From Metabacillus dongyingensis (GTDB lineage: Bacteria > Bacillota > Bacilli > Bacillales > Bacillaceae), in assembly GCF_019933155.2 (NCBI RefSeq), contig NZ_CP082944.1, forward strand, positions 3,040,001-3,104,000: a stretch of DNA of 64,000 nucleotides. Reading direction: 5' to 3'. The notes below the pieces were generated by a model, which was not told the DNA's origin, did no database searches, and worked only from the letters and a program-made list of their open reading frames with translations. Below are positions 55,143 through 63,009 of this stretch, piece by piece. Position numbers and translations under genes: made by a program. Every line of letters begins with the position of its first letter. The first letter of the stretch is position 1.

Positions 55143-56030
55143 ATGAGGGGTTTGCTCGATGCAGCATTATTAATATTGAACATAGATAAGAATGATATTG
55201 AAATTTTAGGTGAGGGAATTGGGAGTCTCGTTATTGAACAGAAAGACGGAACTCTCTTTAGGATTGCTAAAAACATGGAAACAGCTCGTCAATACACAAA
55301 AGAGTTTCATATGCTACCTCAGATCCGTCCTTTCCTAGATATTGAAATACCGTTGCCTATTATCTATATGGTTGATCCGTCGATCCATCCTTCGGGAATC
55401 ATGGGATATAAAAAATTGAAGGGAACCCCTCTTAATCCAGATTTACTCATCTCTAAAAAACGAAATATTATTGCCAAACAACTTGCGGAATTTATTATAA
55501 AGTTACATAAAATACCAATCGGAATGTTAGATTGCAATTTCCAGCAAGAATCAAACAACAAAAGCCATATAAAGATATTACGTGAAGATACACATGAAAT
55601 ATTAAACCAGGTTTTAACCGTAAAAGAGCAGCACAAAATGGCTAAATGGTGGGAAGAAGCATTGGAAGATAGTACGTTTTTTTCCCATCACTTTGTTTTG
55701 TGCCACGGAGATTTATGGTATGAAAACATTTTGGTTGATGATTTATGTTCAGGTATAACGGGAATAATCGACTTTAGTAATATGACTATAGGTGACCCTG
55801 CAAAAGATTTGGCAACGCAAGGTTATATGGGAGAGGAATTTTATAATCAGATATTAAGTGAATATAAACACTCATTTCCAGAAGATACGACTATTGAACA
55901 TAGAGTAAAAAGACATCAAGGACTTCGTGAATTAGATGGATTACGGTACGCAATTAAACATGATAATTCCGAAATCGAAGATTCATTTTCAAAAATAAGA
56001 AACGTAATATTTGAATCAAATGTTTTTTGA
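55143..56030 (+). CDS. Aminoglycoside-phosphotransferase-fold kinase, first of two
   Basis: A 295-residue kinase of the APH/choline-kinase superfamily. The catalytic loop is VLCHGDLWYENILVD (HGDxxxxN) and the metal aspartate follows in GIIDFSNMTIGDPAKDLATQ. Family members phosphorylate antibiotics, choline, sugars or thiamine; nothing here decides between them. GAGGTGAGAACGC precedes the ATG. A related but clearly different kinase lies 140 bp downstream. Confidence 0.87.
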   Translation: MRGLLDAALLILNIDKNDIEILGEGIGSLVIEQKDGTLFRIAKNMETARQYTKEFHMLPQIRPFLDIEIPLPIIYMVDPSIHPSGIMGYKKLKGTPLNPDLLISKKRNIIAKQLAEFIIKLHKIPIGMLDCNFQQESNNKSHIKILREDTHEILNQVLTVKEQHKMAKWWEEALEDSTFFSHHFVLCHGDLWYENILVDDLCSGITGIIDFSNMTIGDPAKDLATQGYMGEEFYNQILSEYKHSFPEDTTIEHRVKRHQGLRELDGLRYAIKHDNSEIEDSFSKIRNVIFESNVF

Positions 56031-56172
56031 ATTTTCCTGTTAGCGGAACAACTAGATTGAAGTAAAAAACACCGTCCATTAGGATTTTATAGAAAAGCAA
56101 GTTTAACAGAGGAGTTATAAATAAAACAGCTATTTTTCTTTTAGATAAAAATTAATAAAGGATGATTAATTT

Positions 56173-57105
56173 ATGAACTCTGACATAGCAAAACAGGCAG
56201 TTTTTAATTACTTACAAGAGGATGCAATATCTGTGAATTCAATTGTCGGAAAGGGAATAGTAAATAAAATTTATGTTGTAAGGACTGCAAATCATAAAGT
56301 GGTCATTAGAATGAACGATGATCCGAGTTCATTTCGAGAATATGAAAAAGAACGCTGGTGTATCCTAAATGCTATTTATAAGGGAATTCCAAGCCCAGAG
56401 GTACTAACAATTGGAAAAATCGGTAATATAGCCTACATGATCCAAACACATATTGACGGCGTGAATGGAGTAGATGCCGCGTTAGATAAAACGTATATTT
56501 GGAGAAAGTTAGGTATGTACGCGAAATCAATTCATACAATTGAGGTAAAAGGTTTTGGAGAAGTACTGTTTGATGCTGAAAAGAAAATCTTTCAAGCACC
56601 GACACATGACAACTTTGATGGGACATGGACCAGTTTTGTAAACTACAACATTACTAGTTTAACAAAAGATGATGATCTAATATGGTTGGGTGTATTAGAT
56701 TATGAAACATCAAAACAGGTTAAGCGTCGATTTCAAGGACTGATTGATTATGATTTTAACTTTGGCTTAAATCATGGGGATCTTTCCTTAAAAAATACAG
56801 TAGTGAATAAAAATAACGAGGTTTATTTATTAGATTGGGGTAGTTCAGAAGTAAATATTGCTCCTCATTGGGATGTTATTCAATTAATGCAGATGAATAT
56901 CTTAAATACTAATACAAATGAATTTGAGGCATTTCTAGATGGGTACGGAATTAGTCAACATGACTTTAAGTCTATGGAATATGTATTAAATACTTTATTA
57001 TTACTAAGGGCCTTTGATAAACTCCGCTGGGCAATTGATCGTAAACCCCAATCAATTACAGAATTTACAAATTATGCAAAGTTAATCTTACATAGAGTTT
57101 TATAA
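56173..57105 (+). CDS. Aminoglycoside-phosphotransferase-fold kinase, second of two
   Basis: A 310-residue APH-fold kinase. The N-lobe starts VGKGIVNKIYVVRTANHKVV, the catalytic loop is GLNHGDLSLKNTVVN and the metal-binding site is YLLDWGSSEVN, with the DWG in place of the usual DFG-like motif, as in several APH proteins. It shares only the fold with the preceding kinase, so the pair is not a recent duplication. AAAGGATGATTAATT precedes the ATG. The substrate is unknown; location beside sugar operons makes a sugar or sugar-antibiotic possible. Confidence 0.87.
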   Translation: MNSDIAKQAVFNYLQEDAISVNSIVGKGIVNKIYVVRTANHKVVIRMNDDPSSFREYEKERWCILNAIYKGIPSPEVLTIGKIGNIAYMIQTHIDGVNGVDAALDKTYIWRKLGMYAKSIHTIEVKGFGEVLFDAEKKIFQAPTHDNFDGTWTSFVNYNITSLTKDDDLIWLGVLDYETSKQVKRRFQGLIDYDFNFGLNHGDLSLKNTVVNKNNEVYLLDWGSSEVNIAPHWDVIQLMQMNILNTNTNEFEAFLDGYGISQHDFKSMEYVLNTLLLLRAFDKLRWAIDRKPQSITEFTNYAKLILHRVL

Positions 57106-57384
57106 CAAAGCGGGGAGTTGATAAAGACTTCCTAGTAAATTGTTCAGGAAATTGAAACAATGCCTTGATTATGCTGCATTTTAATATTTGCGGATTGTAA
57201 GCCGAATGATACGCATCACATAAAAATTTCTAATGACCAAGAAAATGGTGCCTTAATAAAAGGACTATCCCTATCTCTTCTTCAATTAACCTGCCCTTCC
57301 ACATCTTAGTTCAACAAATCTTGATTTTCACCTTTTTTACCTAACAATGCACTTTAATTTAAGATCGAAAAAAGCCCTTATGAT
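57106..57384. other. Intergenic region
   Basis: No gene is supported. It includes the short motif TTCAATTAACCTGCCCTT near 57283, related to the one near 35205. Confidence 0.35.
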
Positions 57385-57436
57385 CTTTAACAATCTGGCA
57401 CAATTCCAAAAGCGCCTCCTTACTTTAGAAGCGCGA
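57385..57436. repeat. Dispersed hairpin repeat, copy R10 (inverted)
   Basis: TTTAACAATCTGGC is the inverted tail. AAGCGCCTCCTTACTTTAGAAGCGC forms a stem with GCGC arms. Confidence 0.5.
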
Positions 57437-57487
57437 CCGATATTAGAATTACTTTCGTAAAATTTATTTATTATTTAAGAGATTATT

Positions 57488-57840
57488 CTATAAATAAAAT
57501 TTTTCTTTAATGATTTTCGCTACTTCTTCTGCTCTCAAGTTAATATTGTTTATTTTTATATATACTTCTTTCTTTATTTCACTCTCTAAGGAATTCAATC
57601 TGTATTTTTCCATTGTCTCCTTTATATCTTTTTGAGACCATTTAATGTTTCTTTTTACAGGCTTATGTTCGAGTCTATGAGAACTTTAATTCCGATCAAG
57701 TCTTTCATCCAGATCAGCCTCAAGCTCTAAAAAGTAAACAGTTCCTCCTCTGGACTCGAAAATTCGGCAAACTTTATCGACATAGTCCCAATCCATTAAA
57801 TAGCCTAATAAACTACTTAATTCTCTTCTGGCAAATTATA
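57488..57840 (-). pseudogene. Decayed AAA/shikimate-kinase-like P-loop ATPase
   Basis: One frame reads DWDYVDKVCRIFESRGGTVY, FLELEADLDERLDRN, stop, then SSHRLEHKPVKRNIKWSQKD and IKINNINLRAEEVAKIIKEK to the end. This is the C-terminal half of small AAA-type kinases. The in-frame TAA after DRN lies between two family-like blocks, and the N-terminal half with Walker A is absent. A dead gene. Confidence 0.75.
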
Positions 57841-58091
57841 AGCAAAAAATAAGGTGAAAGTTAATAAACAATTAAAAACGATTTCCATCTCCCCAAAAGT
57901 TGATGGACTAGTCGTTACTTAATTATTATTTCAAAAAGAACACCGCTCCCATCTCAGTTAACTGTAAAAATCAATCCCCAAGTACTTCAATTAATTCACA
58001 CAAATTAAACAAGCAGAAATAGGAGCATCCGTGAAGACCTTTGAAAAAAAGTGGATCAATTAAACTTTCTTTTCATAATCCAAACAAAAAT
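57841..58091. other. Intergenic region, no supported gene
   Basis: AT-rich sequence of about 250 bp between two pseudogenes. Nothing was recognised. Confidence 0.35.
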
Positions 58092-58146
58092 CTACTAGAA
58101 GCGATTGAGTTATTATGAGTCACTCTATCCCGCGCTTCTTCTAGTA
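58092..58146 (-). terminator. Terminator after the decayed isomerase gene
   Basis: CTAGAAGaAGCG pairs with CGCTTCTAG, with an inner GAGT/ACTC stem, then GATTTTTG on the minus strand. Confidence 0.65.
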
Positions 58147-58540
58147 TCTTTTAAAAACAATTGCCTGCTCCCAACGATTTGAAATCTCTGTCGGGGAAGG
58201 ATTTGAATAATGGGTAATAGAATAGTCTAGAGGAACAGGTTCACAAACAAGAGGTAGAACATCACCTGATTTAGCTTCGTTCAACCAGTATGACATTCCC
58301 TTTTCCCACCAAACAACAACAAATCTTTCTTCATTGGATGATTCCCCTGGGCCAATGTCAATTTGAATCTGCTGTCCATAAGAAACACGGGCATGAATAG
58401 ATGCTGCTTTATCTGATTAACACCCCTCTCCAGCTAACACATAATGGGATAAATCGATTGTTAATCGCAAATCAGGAATTTCATTCACATATTGTACTGT
58501 CCGAATTAAGTCCAGGGTATCCGGCCTCGATGAGTTACCA
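58141..58540 (-). pseudogene. Decayed TIM-barrel sugar isomerase/epimerase
   Basis: A single frame reads DTLDLIRTVQYVNEIPDLRL, then TIDLSHYVLAGEGC, stop, then ASIHARVSYGQQIQIDIGPG and WWEKGMSYWLNEAKSGDVLP to the end. DLSH and HAR are metal-site motifs of xylose-isomerase-like TIM barrels. About half the protein is gone, and an internal stop replaces part of the middle. It lies just downstream of a PhyH gene on the same strand and was probably the next gene of that operon. Confidence 0.75.
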
Positions 58541-58554
58541 CAAAATACTAATGT

Positions 58555-59370
58555 TTAATGTGGGTACCCTGCTTCAAACTCATTTCCACATGGACCAGAA
58601 TCTTGATTTGTTTCTGGTTCAACCTTGCTTCCATCTTCTCTGAACAGCGGGCTGTAAAAGTTGCCTATTTTTGTAGTTGATTCTCCTGCATAATGACAAA
58701 TAAAAGCTTTACGAAACCGGTCCTTCGTTTTATTCCGATAAGAGCCATGAATTAAATTCCCATTAAAAAATAAGACATCTCCTTGATCCATAATAGCTGG
58801 TACCGCTTTCAAACCTATTGGCACTTTTACATAATGATTAGTAAACGATTCTTTAGAGTCAGCTAATTCTGGGCAATAAATTTCATCATTATTCGTTTTT
58901 GGAACAACCAGTAAAGTACCATTTTCTTGATCAGCTCGGTCTACAGCCGTCCATGCAGCAATACACGTTCCAGGCTCTACTTTTAAATAAAAATTGTCTT
59001 GATGCAAAGCTTGCCCCCGTGCAAGAGGCGGCTTAAAGTAAAACATGCTTTGAGCTGCCAAAGCATTTTCATCAAATAAATCAGACAAGATGAGCATAAT
59101 TTTTGGATGAAGCATGTATTTCATAGCCAAATCATTTACACGATGAGGATGCATCATTCTTGGATATCGCTTAAGTGGATCTTCATCTTCTGAGGAATGA
59201 TCCATTATAGGCTCAAAACAACCAGGAATCGCTTCTTTACTCATTTCCATAAAGGTTTGATCGATTTCTGTTATCTCTTGTTTAGTAAATACTTCTTTAA
59301 TGATTAAATAACCTTCTTTTTCAAACTGATCTTTTTGCTCCTGAGAAATTGTTTTTAATCCAGTTACCAT
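58555..59370 (-). CDS. PhyH-type Fe(II)/2-oxoglutarate dioxygenase (second copy, locus D)
   Basis: A 271-residue phytanoyl-CoA dioxygenase family protein. The iron ligands are H123-x-D125 (ALHQDNFYLK) and H208 (NLIHGSYRN), and R218/R220 (KDRFRKAF) are the 2-oxoglutarate-binding candidates. I chose ATG 59370, 9 nt after AAGGGGG. It is only distantly similar to the copy at 10.6 kb but is likewise divergent from an AraC gene, so the same PhyH/AraC layout occurs twice. The substrate is not known; the decayed isomerase gene downstream points to sugar-derived compounds. Confidence 0.9.
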   Translation of the reverse strand: MVTGLKTISQEQKDQFEKEGYLIIKEVFTKQEITEIDQTFMEMSKEAIPGCFEPIMDHSSEDEDPLKRYPRMMHPHRVNDLAMKYMLHPKIMLILSDLFDENALAAQSMFYFKPPLARGQALHQDNFYLKVEPGTCIAAWTAVDRADQENGTLLVVPKTNNDEIYCPELADSKESFTNHYVKVPIGLKAVPAIMDQGDVLFFNGNLIHGSYRNKTKDRFRKAFICHYAGESTTKIGNFYSPLFREDGSKVEPETNQDSGPCGNEFEAGYPH

Positions 59371-59460
59371 ATTATCCATCCCCCTTTTATCAAAATATTC
59401 TGTAATCAACTCTATAAGAATATTGTATTAATCTTCTAATCAATGTAAAAGTAACAAAAC

Positions 59461-59490
59461 AGCTAAAAACTATAATAATACTGCTAAAAT
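59461..59490. promoter_or_regulatory. Candidate AraC operator: direct repeat of GCTAAAA
   Basis: GCTAAAA occurs at 59462 and 59483, exactly 21 bp apart, in the gap between divergent PhyH and AraC genes. The spacing equals that at the first PhyH/AraC pair. Confidence 0.5.
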
Positions 59491-59555
59491 TAATCACATT
59501 TGCGATATATTACATGCATTTAAGGATAGTATTAGTCAAATGAGGAGGAAGGAAT

Positions 59556-60401
59556 ATGCCGGATGTAGATTTCCCATCAGATTATGAGGTATATCCAGAG
59601 CCAGGTGTCTTAATCGCTGGGCACTTTCTTGTAAAGGAAACGTATAAAACAAAACGGCCTAAAGGCATGAGTGATTGGTTAATAACTTTTACTCTTGGAG
59701 GAGAGGGCTATTTCAAAGTCGATGATGAAAACATTACATGCAGTCAAGGTGACGTCACCTTATTAAAGCCAATGGTACCTCATCAATATGGAACTAGTAA
59801 AGGAAAAGATTGGAATTTCCTATGGGCTCATTTTTCTCCAGAGCTCTTTGAAACAAACTATCTTTCTGATGAGAAGCTAGTTAGACTTACGATGGAAAAC
59901 GGCTATGGAAGAAATAGGTTGAGCCATGCCTTTGAGAAGCTTATTCAAGATTACCGAGAGAGAAATAAATATTGGTATGAGTTATGTCAAAATTCGTTAA
60001 AGGAAATTCTTTTACTTATAGCTCAAAAGCAAAAACATTCAATGGAACCGCGTATAGAAGAAGTTCTTCATATACTATCTATACAAATGAGTGAGTCTAT
60101 TAAAATTGAAGAGTTAGCAAGAAAAGTTGGGCTATCACCCTCTAGACTTTCCCATTTATTCAAGGAAAACGTAGGGAGCTCTATTTTGGAAACATTAAAA
60201 CAAATGAAATTAAATCAAGCTGCGCTTTTACTAGAGCATACTGACCAGAAAGCATCTGAAGTTGCAGTAGAAGTTGGATTCCAAAACTATAATCATTTCG
60301 CTATTCAATTCCGCAAACGATTTGGTGTTGCGCCAAGAAATTATAAAAAATTAAAGCAACAACATTCTTACAAAACATATGGACTGAAAAATCACCTTTA
60401 G
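59556..60401 (+). CDS. AraC family regulator (locus D, first)
   Basis: A 281-residue AraC regulator. The cupin-like N-domain has GMSDWLITFTLGGEGYFKVD and DVTLLKPMVPHQYG, like the AraC arabinose-binding domain. The two helix-turn-helix motifs are IKIEELARKVGLSPSRLSHL and ASEVAVEVGFQNYNHFAIQF. GAGGAGGAAGGAAT precedes the ATG. It is divergent from PhyH and 48 bp upstream of a second AraC gene in the same direction, probably in one transcript. Confidence 0.92.
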   Translation: MPDVDFPSDYEVYPEPGVLIAGHFLVKETYKTKRPKGMSDWLITFTLGGEGYFKVDDENITCSQGDVTLLKPMVPHQYGTSKGKDWNFLWAHFSPELFETNYLSDEKLVRLTMENGYGRNRLSHAFEKLIQDYRERNKYWYELCQNSLKEILLLIAQKQKHSMEPRIEEVLHILSIQMSESIKIEELARKVGLSPSRLSHLFKENVGSSILETLKQMKLNQAALLLEHTDQKASEVAVEVGFQNYNHFAIQFRKRFGVAPRNYKKLKQQHSYKTYGLKNHL

Positions 60402-60449
60402 TACCTATAAAAAAAAGGGCTAGGAGGCCCTGCAGAAAGAGGTATTAGC

Positions 60450-61364
60450 ATGATACATACTCAAGATAAACAAAGTGGTTTATTTCAAATGGATATACCA
60501 CAAATTGAAATGGCTGGAGACTTTATTATTAAATCTGGCTGGACTTTAGGTCCTAGAAGCCTAACTGAATATGAATTAGTTTATTTCCCAAATGGTTCAA
60601 AAACTAAATACGAAGTGTTCGATCGTACTTATTTATTAAATGAATCATGTTTTATTATCACACGACCTTCAGAAGAACACATGTATATTTTTGACCAAAT
60701 ACAACCGACAAGACATCTCTTTATTCACTTCAAATGTGATGTTGCAAAATCAGATTCACCATTAAAAGACTTAATTTTAAATGGGTCCTCATATATTGCT
60801 GCCGAGGAAACATCCTTCGTTCCCCGCATGTTGAAACATATTTTGTATTTAGCAGATACAAGACCTTATCAGTGGTATGAAAGGTGTAATTATTTGTTAT
60901 TAGCAGCACTGGCAGAACTAAACGGAACTACCGAATTAAAGAAGACTGAACCAAATAGTAAAATTAAACCTATTCAAATAATAAGAGCACTAGACTATAT
61001 TGATAAAAACCTTACCCGTAATCTTAATGTTGCAGAAGTTGCAAATATTACTGGTTGGACACATGAGCATTTTACGCGCATTTTTACTGATCACATTGGT
61101 CTTCCACCTCAAAAGGCAATAATGTATCGGCGTGTTGAACGTGCATGTCAGCATCTTTTGCATGAGCAATGGAGTATTAAACAAATTGCATTTGCAGTCG
61201 GTTTTAAAGACGAGCATTATTTTTCACGCACTTTTATTAAAGTAAAAGGAATAACTGCTACTGAATACCGCAACAAATATGCTGATTCCCGGCTGCATCA
61301 TTTAGCACCTGCTGAAGAATACAGTTCTCCATACCCTTTCAACAAATATATATTATTTTCATGA
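60450..61364 (+). CDS. AraC family regulator (locus D, second)
   Basis: A 304-residue AraC regulator with an N-terminal sensing domain lacking a clear cupin histidine set (ESCFIITRPSEEHMYIFDQI) and C-terminal helix-turn-helix motifs LNVAEVANITGWTHEHFTRI and IKQIAFAVGFKDEHYFSRTF. AAAGAGGTATTAGC is the ribosome binding site. It lies between the first AraC gene and the diiron-protein gene, 136 bp before the latter, and may control it. Confidence 0.9.
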   Translation: MIHTQDKQSGLFQMDIPQIEMAGDFIIKSGWTLGPRSLTEYELVYFPNGSKTKYEVFDRTYLLNESCFIITRPSEEHMYIFDQIQPTRHLFIHFKCDVAKSDSPLKDLILNGSSYIAAEETSFVPRMLKHILYLADTRPYQWYERCNYLLLAALAELNGTTELKKTEPNSKIKPIQIIRALDYIDKNLTRNLNVAEVANITGWTHEHFTRIFTDHIGLPPQKAIMYRRVERACQHLLHEQWSIKQIAFAVGFKDEHYFSRTFIKVKGITATEYRNKYADSRLHHLAPAEEYSSPYPFNKYILFS

Positions 61365-61500
61365 TCTATGCGCAAGATCAAATAAATCCAGTAAACATAC
61401 GTTTAACTATATTGAGTTGAAACTTTATCTAATCAATAATTGATATAGGCCTATTAAACTATAATTATGCCAAACTTAGCGCACAATGGAGGGTGAAGGA

Positions 61501-62748
61501 ATGTTAAAATATGCAGGTATTCAAAATCCCTATTCTGTCGGTGAATACAGTGTAGAGAAAAATGCCAAAGTGATACAACGCTATCGTTACATCCATGAAA
61601 GTCTGATCACCATTGCTGCAGGTCAATTACCTGCACGTGAAGACTGGGATCTCAAGGTTGCTCTTGGCAAACACCTCTATGAAGATGCTGAAGCAACTGA
61701 TAAACTAAGAAAACGCCTAAGTCATCTTAGAACATCTTCTCAATTTGTTAATCGCGATCCAGATCCATCTTTATCACTATTAATGGATGAATTAATTCAA
61801 GCAAACAACGACTTGGAATTAGCCATTGGCATATACGATGTAATTAAGCCAGCCCTTATTCAAACATATAAAAAACATATTGCCGAGACACAGCAAATTG
61901 TCGACCAGCCTACCATTCGAATACTGCGTTCGATCTTACTTGATTTAGAAGAGCAAGTAGAGTGGGGACAAGGAATGATCACGGTTATCCAACAAGCTAA
62001 TATTTATCACGAAGGATCTGATGAATTCAAAGAGAAGCTGCAGTCTTTTCTCATTGCTGCAGGAGGCATTGATGGTTTTCAGAAGAAATCATCCAGTTTA
62101 CCTCATCGTTGGCGTTCACAAAAAGCTTACGAATTACCATTTAAATCAGTCCGTGACCCGAGAAACATGGGACCGACTACTTGGTCTCGAACTGGCGTCC
62201 CTAATCCTCCAGAAAATCAAATACAAGCGGAGCTATTAGATAAAATGCGTGTACGACAAGAAGAAATGACTGCTGCTGAACTCATTGCAGGGGTAATGTT
62301 TTCTCAAAAAAATATGCCTTGGGAATTTTACTATGACTTAGCAAGACATCTTTGGGACGAGGTAAGACATGCTTTGTTTGGTCAAGCGGCCCTTGAAGCA
62401 GAGGGTATTGAATGGATGAGCCAGCCACAGTACACTTCAGATTATGACATAAATGCACACAAACTACCCGGAGCACAATATACATGGTTATCGATAGGTA
62501 TTGAAGAAGGAGCAATGGCACGTACAGGAAAACGTGCGGAATATGAATTTTGTCGTGATGAGGCCAAACATCCATTGATGACACAGTTTCAAGATTACGA
62601 TTGGGCTGACGAGGTCGTACACGCTAACTTCGGACGGAAATGGGCCCCAGATCTAATCGGTGAAAATATTGAATTTGTTCGAGAAGTAGCAAAAAAAGAG
62701 CTCGATTATTTTTGGGATAAAGTAAATGCGGCCGGTTCCAATAATTAA
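61501..62748 (+). CDS. Ferritin-like diiron protein of unknown function, apparently duplicated
   Basis: A 415-residue soluble protein that I cannot name. The C-terminal half shows a classic four-helix diiron site: E260 (AAELIAGVM), E287-x-x-H290 (HLWDEVRHALF), E335/E336 (IEEGAMARTG) and E371-x-x-H374 (WADEVVHANF). The N-terminal half has a matching helix pattern (HESLITIAAGQLP and GKHLYEDAEAT; LDLEEQVEWG) in which the ExxH histidines are replaced (A65, E154). It thus looks like a tandem of two bundles, with only the second able to bind two metals. GGAGGGTGAAGGA precedes ATG 61501. The neighbouring PhyH gene suggests oxidative chemistry. Confidence 0.7.
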   Translation: MLKYAGIQNPYSVGEYSVEKNAKVIQRYRYIHESLITIAAGQLPAREDWDLKVALGKHLYEDAEATDKLRKRLSHLRTSSQFVNRDPDPSLSLLMDELIQANNDLELAIGIYDVIKPALIQTYKKHIAETQQIVDQPTIRILRSILLDLEEQVEWGQGMITVIQQANIYHEGSDEFKEKLQSFLIAAGGIDGFQKKSSSLPHRWRSQKAYELPFKSVRDPRNMGPTTWSRTGVPNPPENQIQAELLDKMRVRQEEMTAAELIAGVMFSQKNMPWEFYYDLARHLWDEVRHALFGQAALEAEGIEWMSQPQYTSDYDINAHKLPGAQYTWLSIGIEEGAMARTGKRAEYEFCRDEAKHPLMTQFQDYDWADEVVHANFGRKWAPDLIGENIEFVREVAKKELDYFWDKVNAAGSNN

Positions 62749-62756
62749 TGTATAAC

Positions 62757-62790
62757 AAGCTCCCTTCAATAATGAAGGGGGCTTCTCATT
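62757..62790 (+). terminator. Rho-independent terminator after the diiron-protein gene
   Basis: AAGCTCCCTTC, AATAAT loop, GAAGGGGGCTT, then TCTCATTTATTTT. Confidence 0.8.
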
Positions 62791-62796
62791 TATTTT

Positions 62797-62868
62797 AGGG
62801 GGTTTAACCAGCATTTTGGAGTGATGTAATTGAACATTCGGACAAATAATCTTTTGCAAAATAGACAC
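62797..62868 (-). pseudogene. 24-codon scrap of a PhyH dioxygenase gene
   Basis: The minus strand encodes SILQKIICPNVQLHHSKMLV followed by KPP, matching VLKQIIGPNVQLHHSKMLVK of the PhyH at 10577-11350 far better than the neighbouring PhyH at 58555-59370. Only the segment just before the HxD motif survives, and it ends against the terminator. Confidence 0.75.
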
Positions 62869-62954
62869 TATATTTGGATGGATAATGTTGTCGATGCCTA
62901 TTTACCAGGGAGAAGTTTTTGCTTTCCTAGAAAACGATTTCAAAATGAAATTGC

Positions 62955-63004
62955 AAAAAAACGACTACTTCCATCTAAAAATTCAAGATGGACTAGTCGT
63001 TTTT
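62955..63004 (-). terminator. Terminator after the GH4 gene
   Basis: AAAAACGACTA, mismatch, TTCCATCT, loop, AGATGGA, mismatch, TAGTCGTTTTT: a long near-perfect stem right after the GH4 stop codon. Confidence 0.85.
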
Positions 63005-63009
63005 CATTT

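Noticed and set aside
62928..62943. A 16-bp sequence fitting the cre consensus
   Set aside because: It lies between convergent gene ends, next to a terminator, with no promoter to control. It may be a relic, so I do not list it as a regulatory site.
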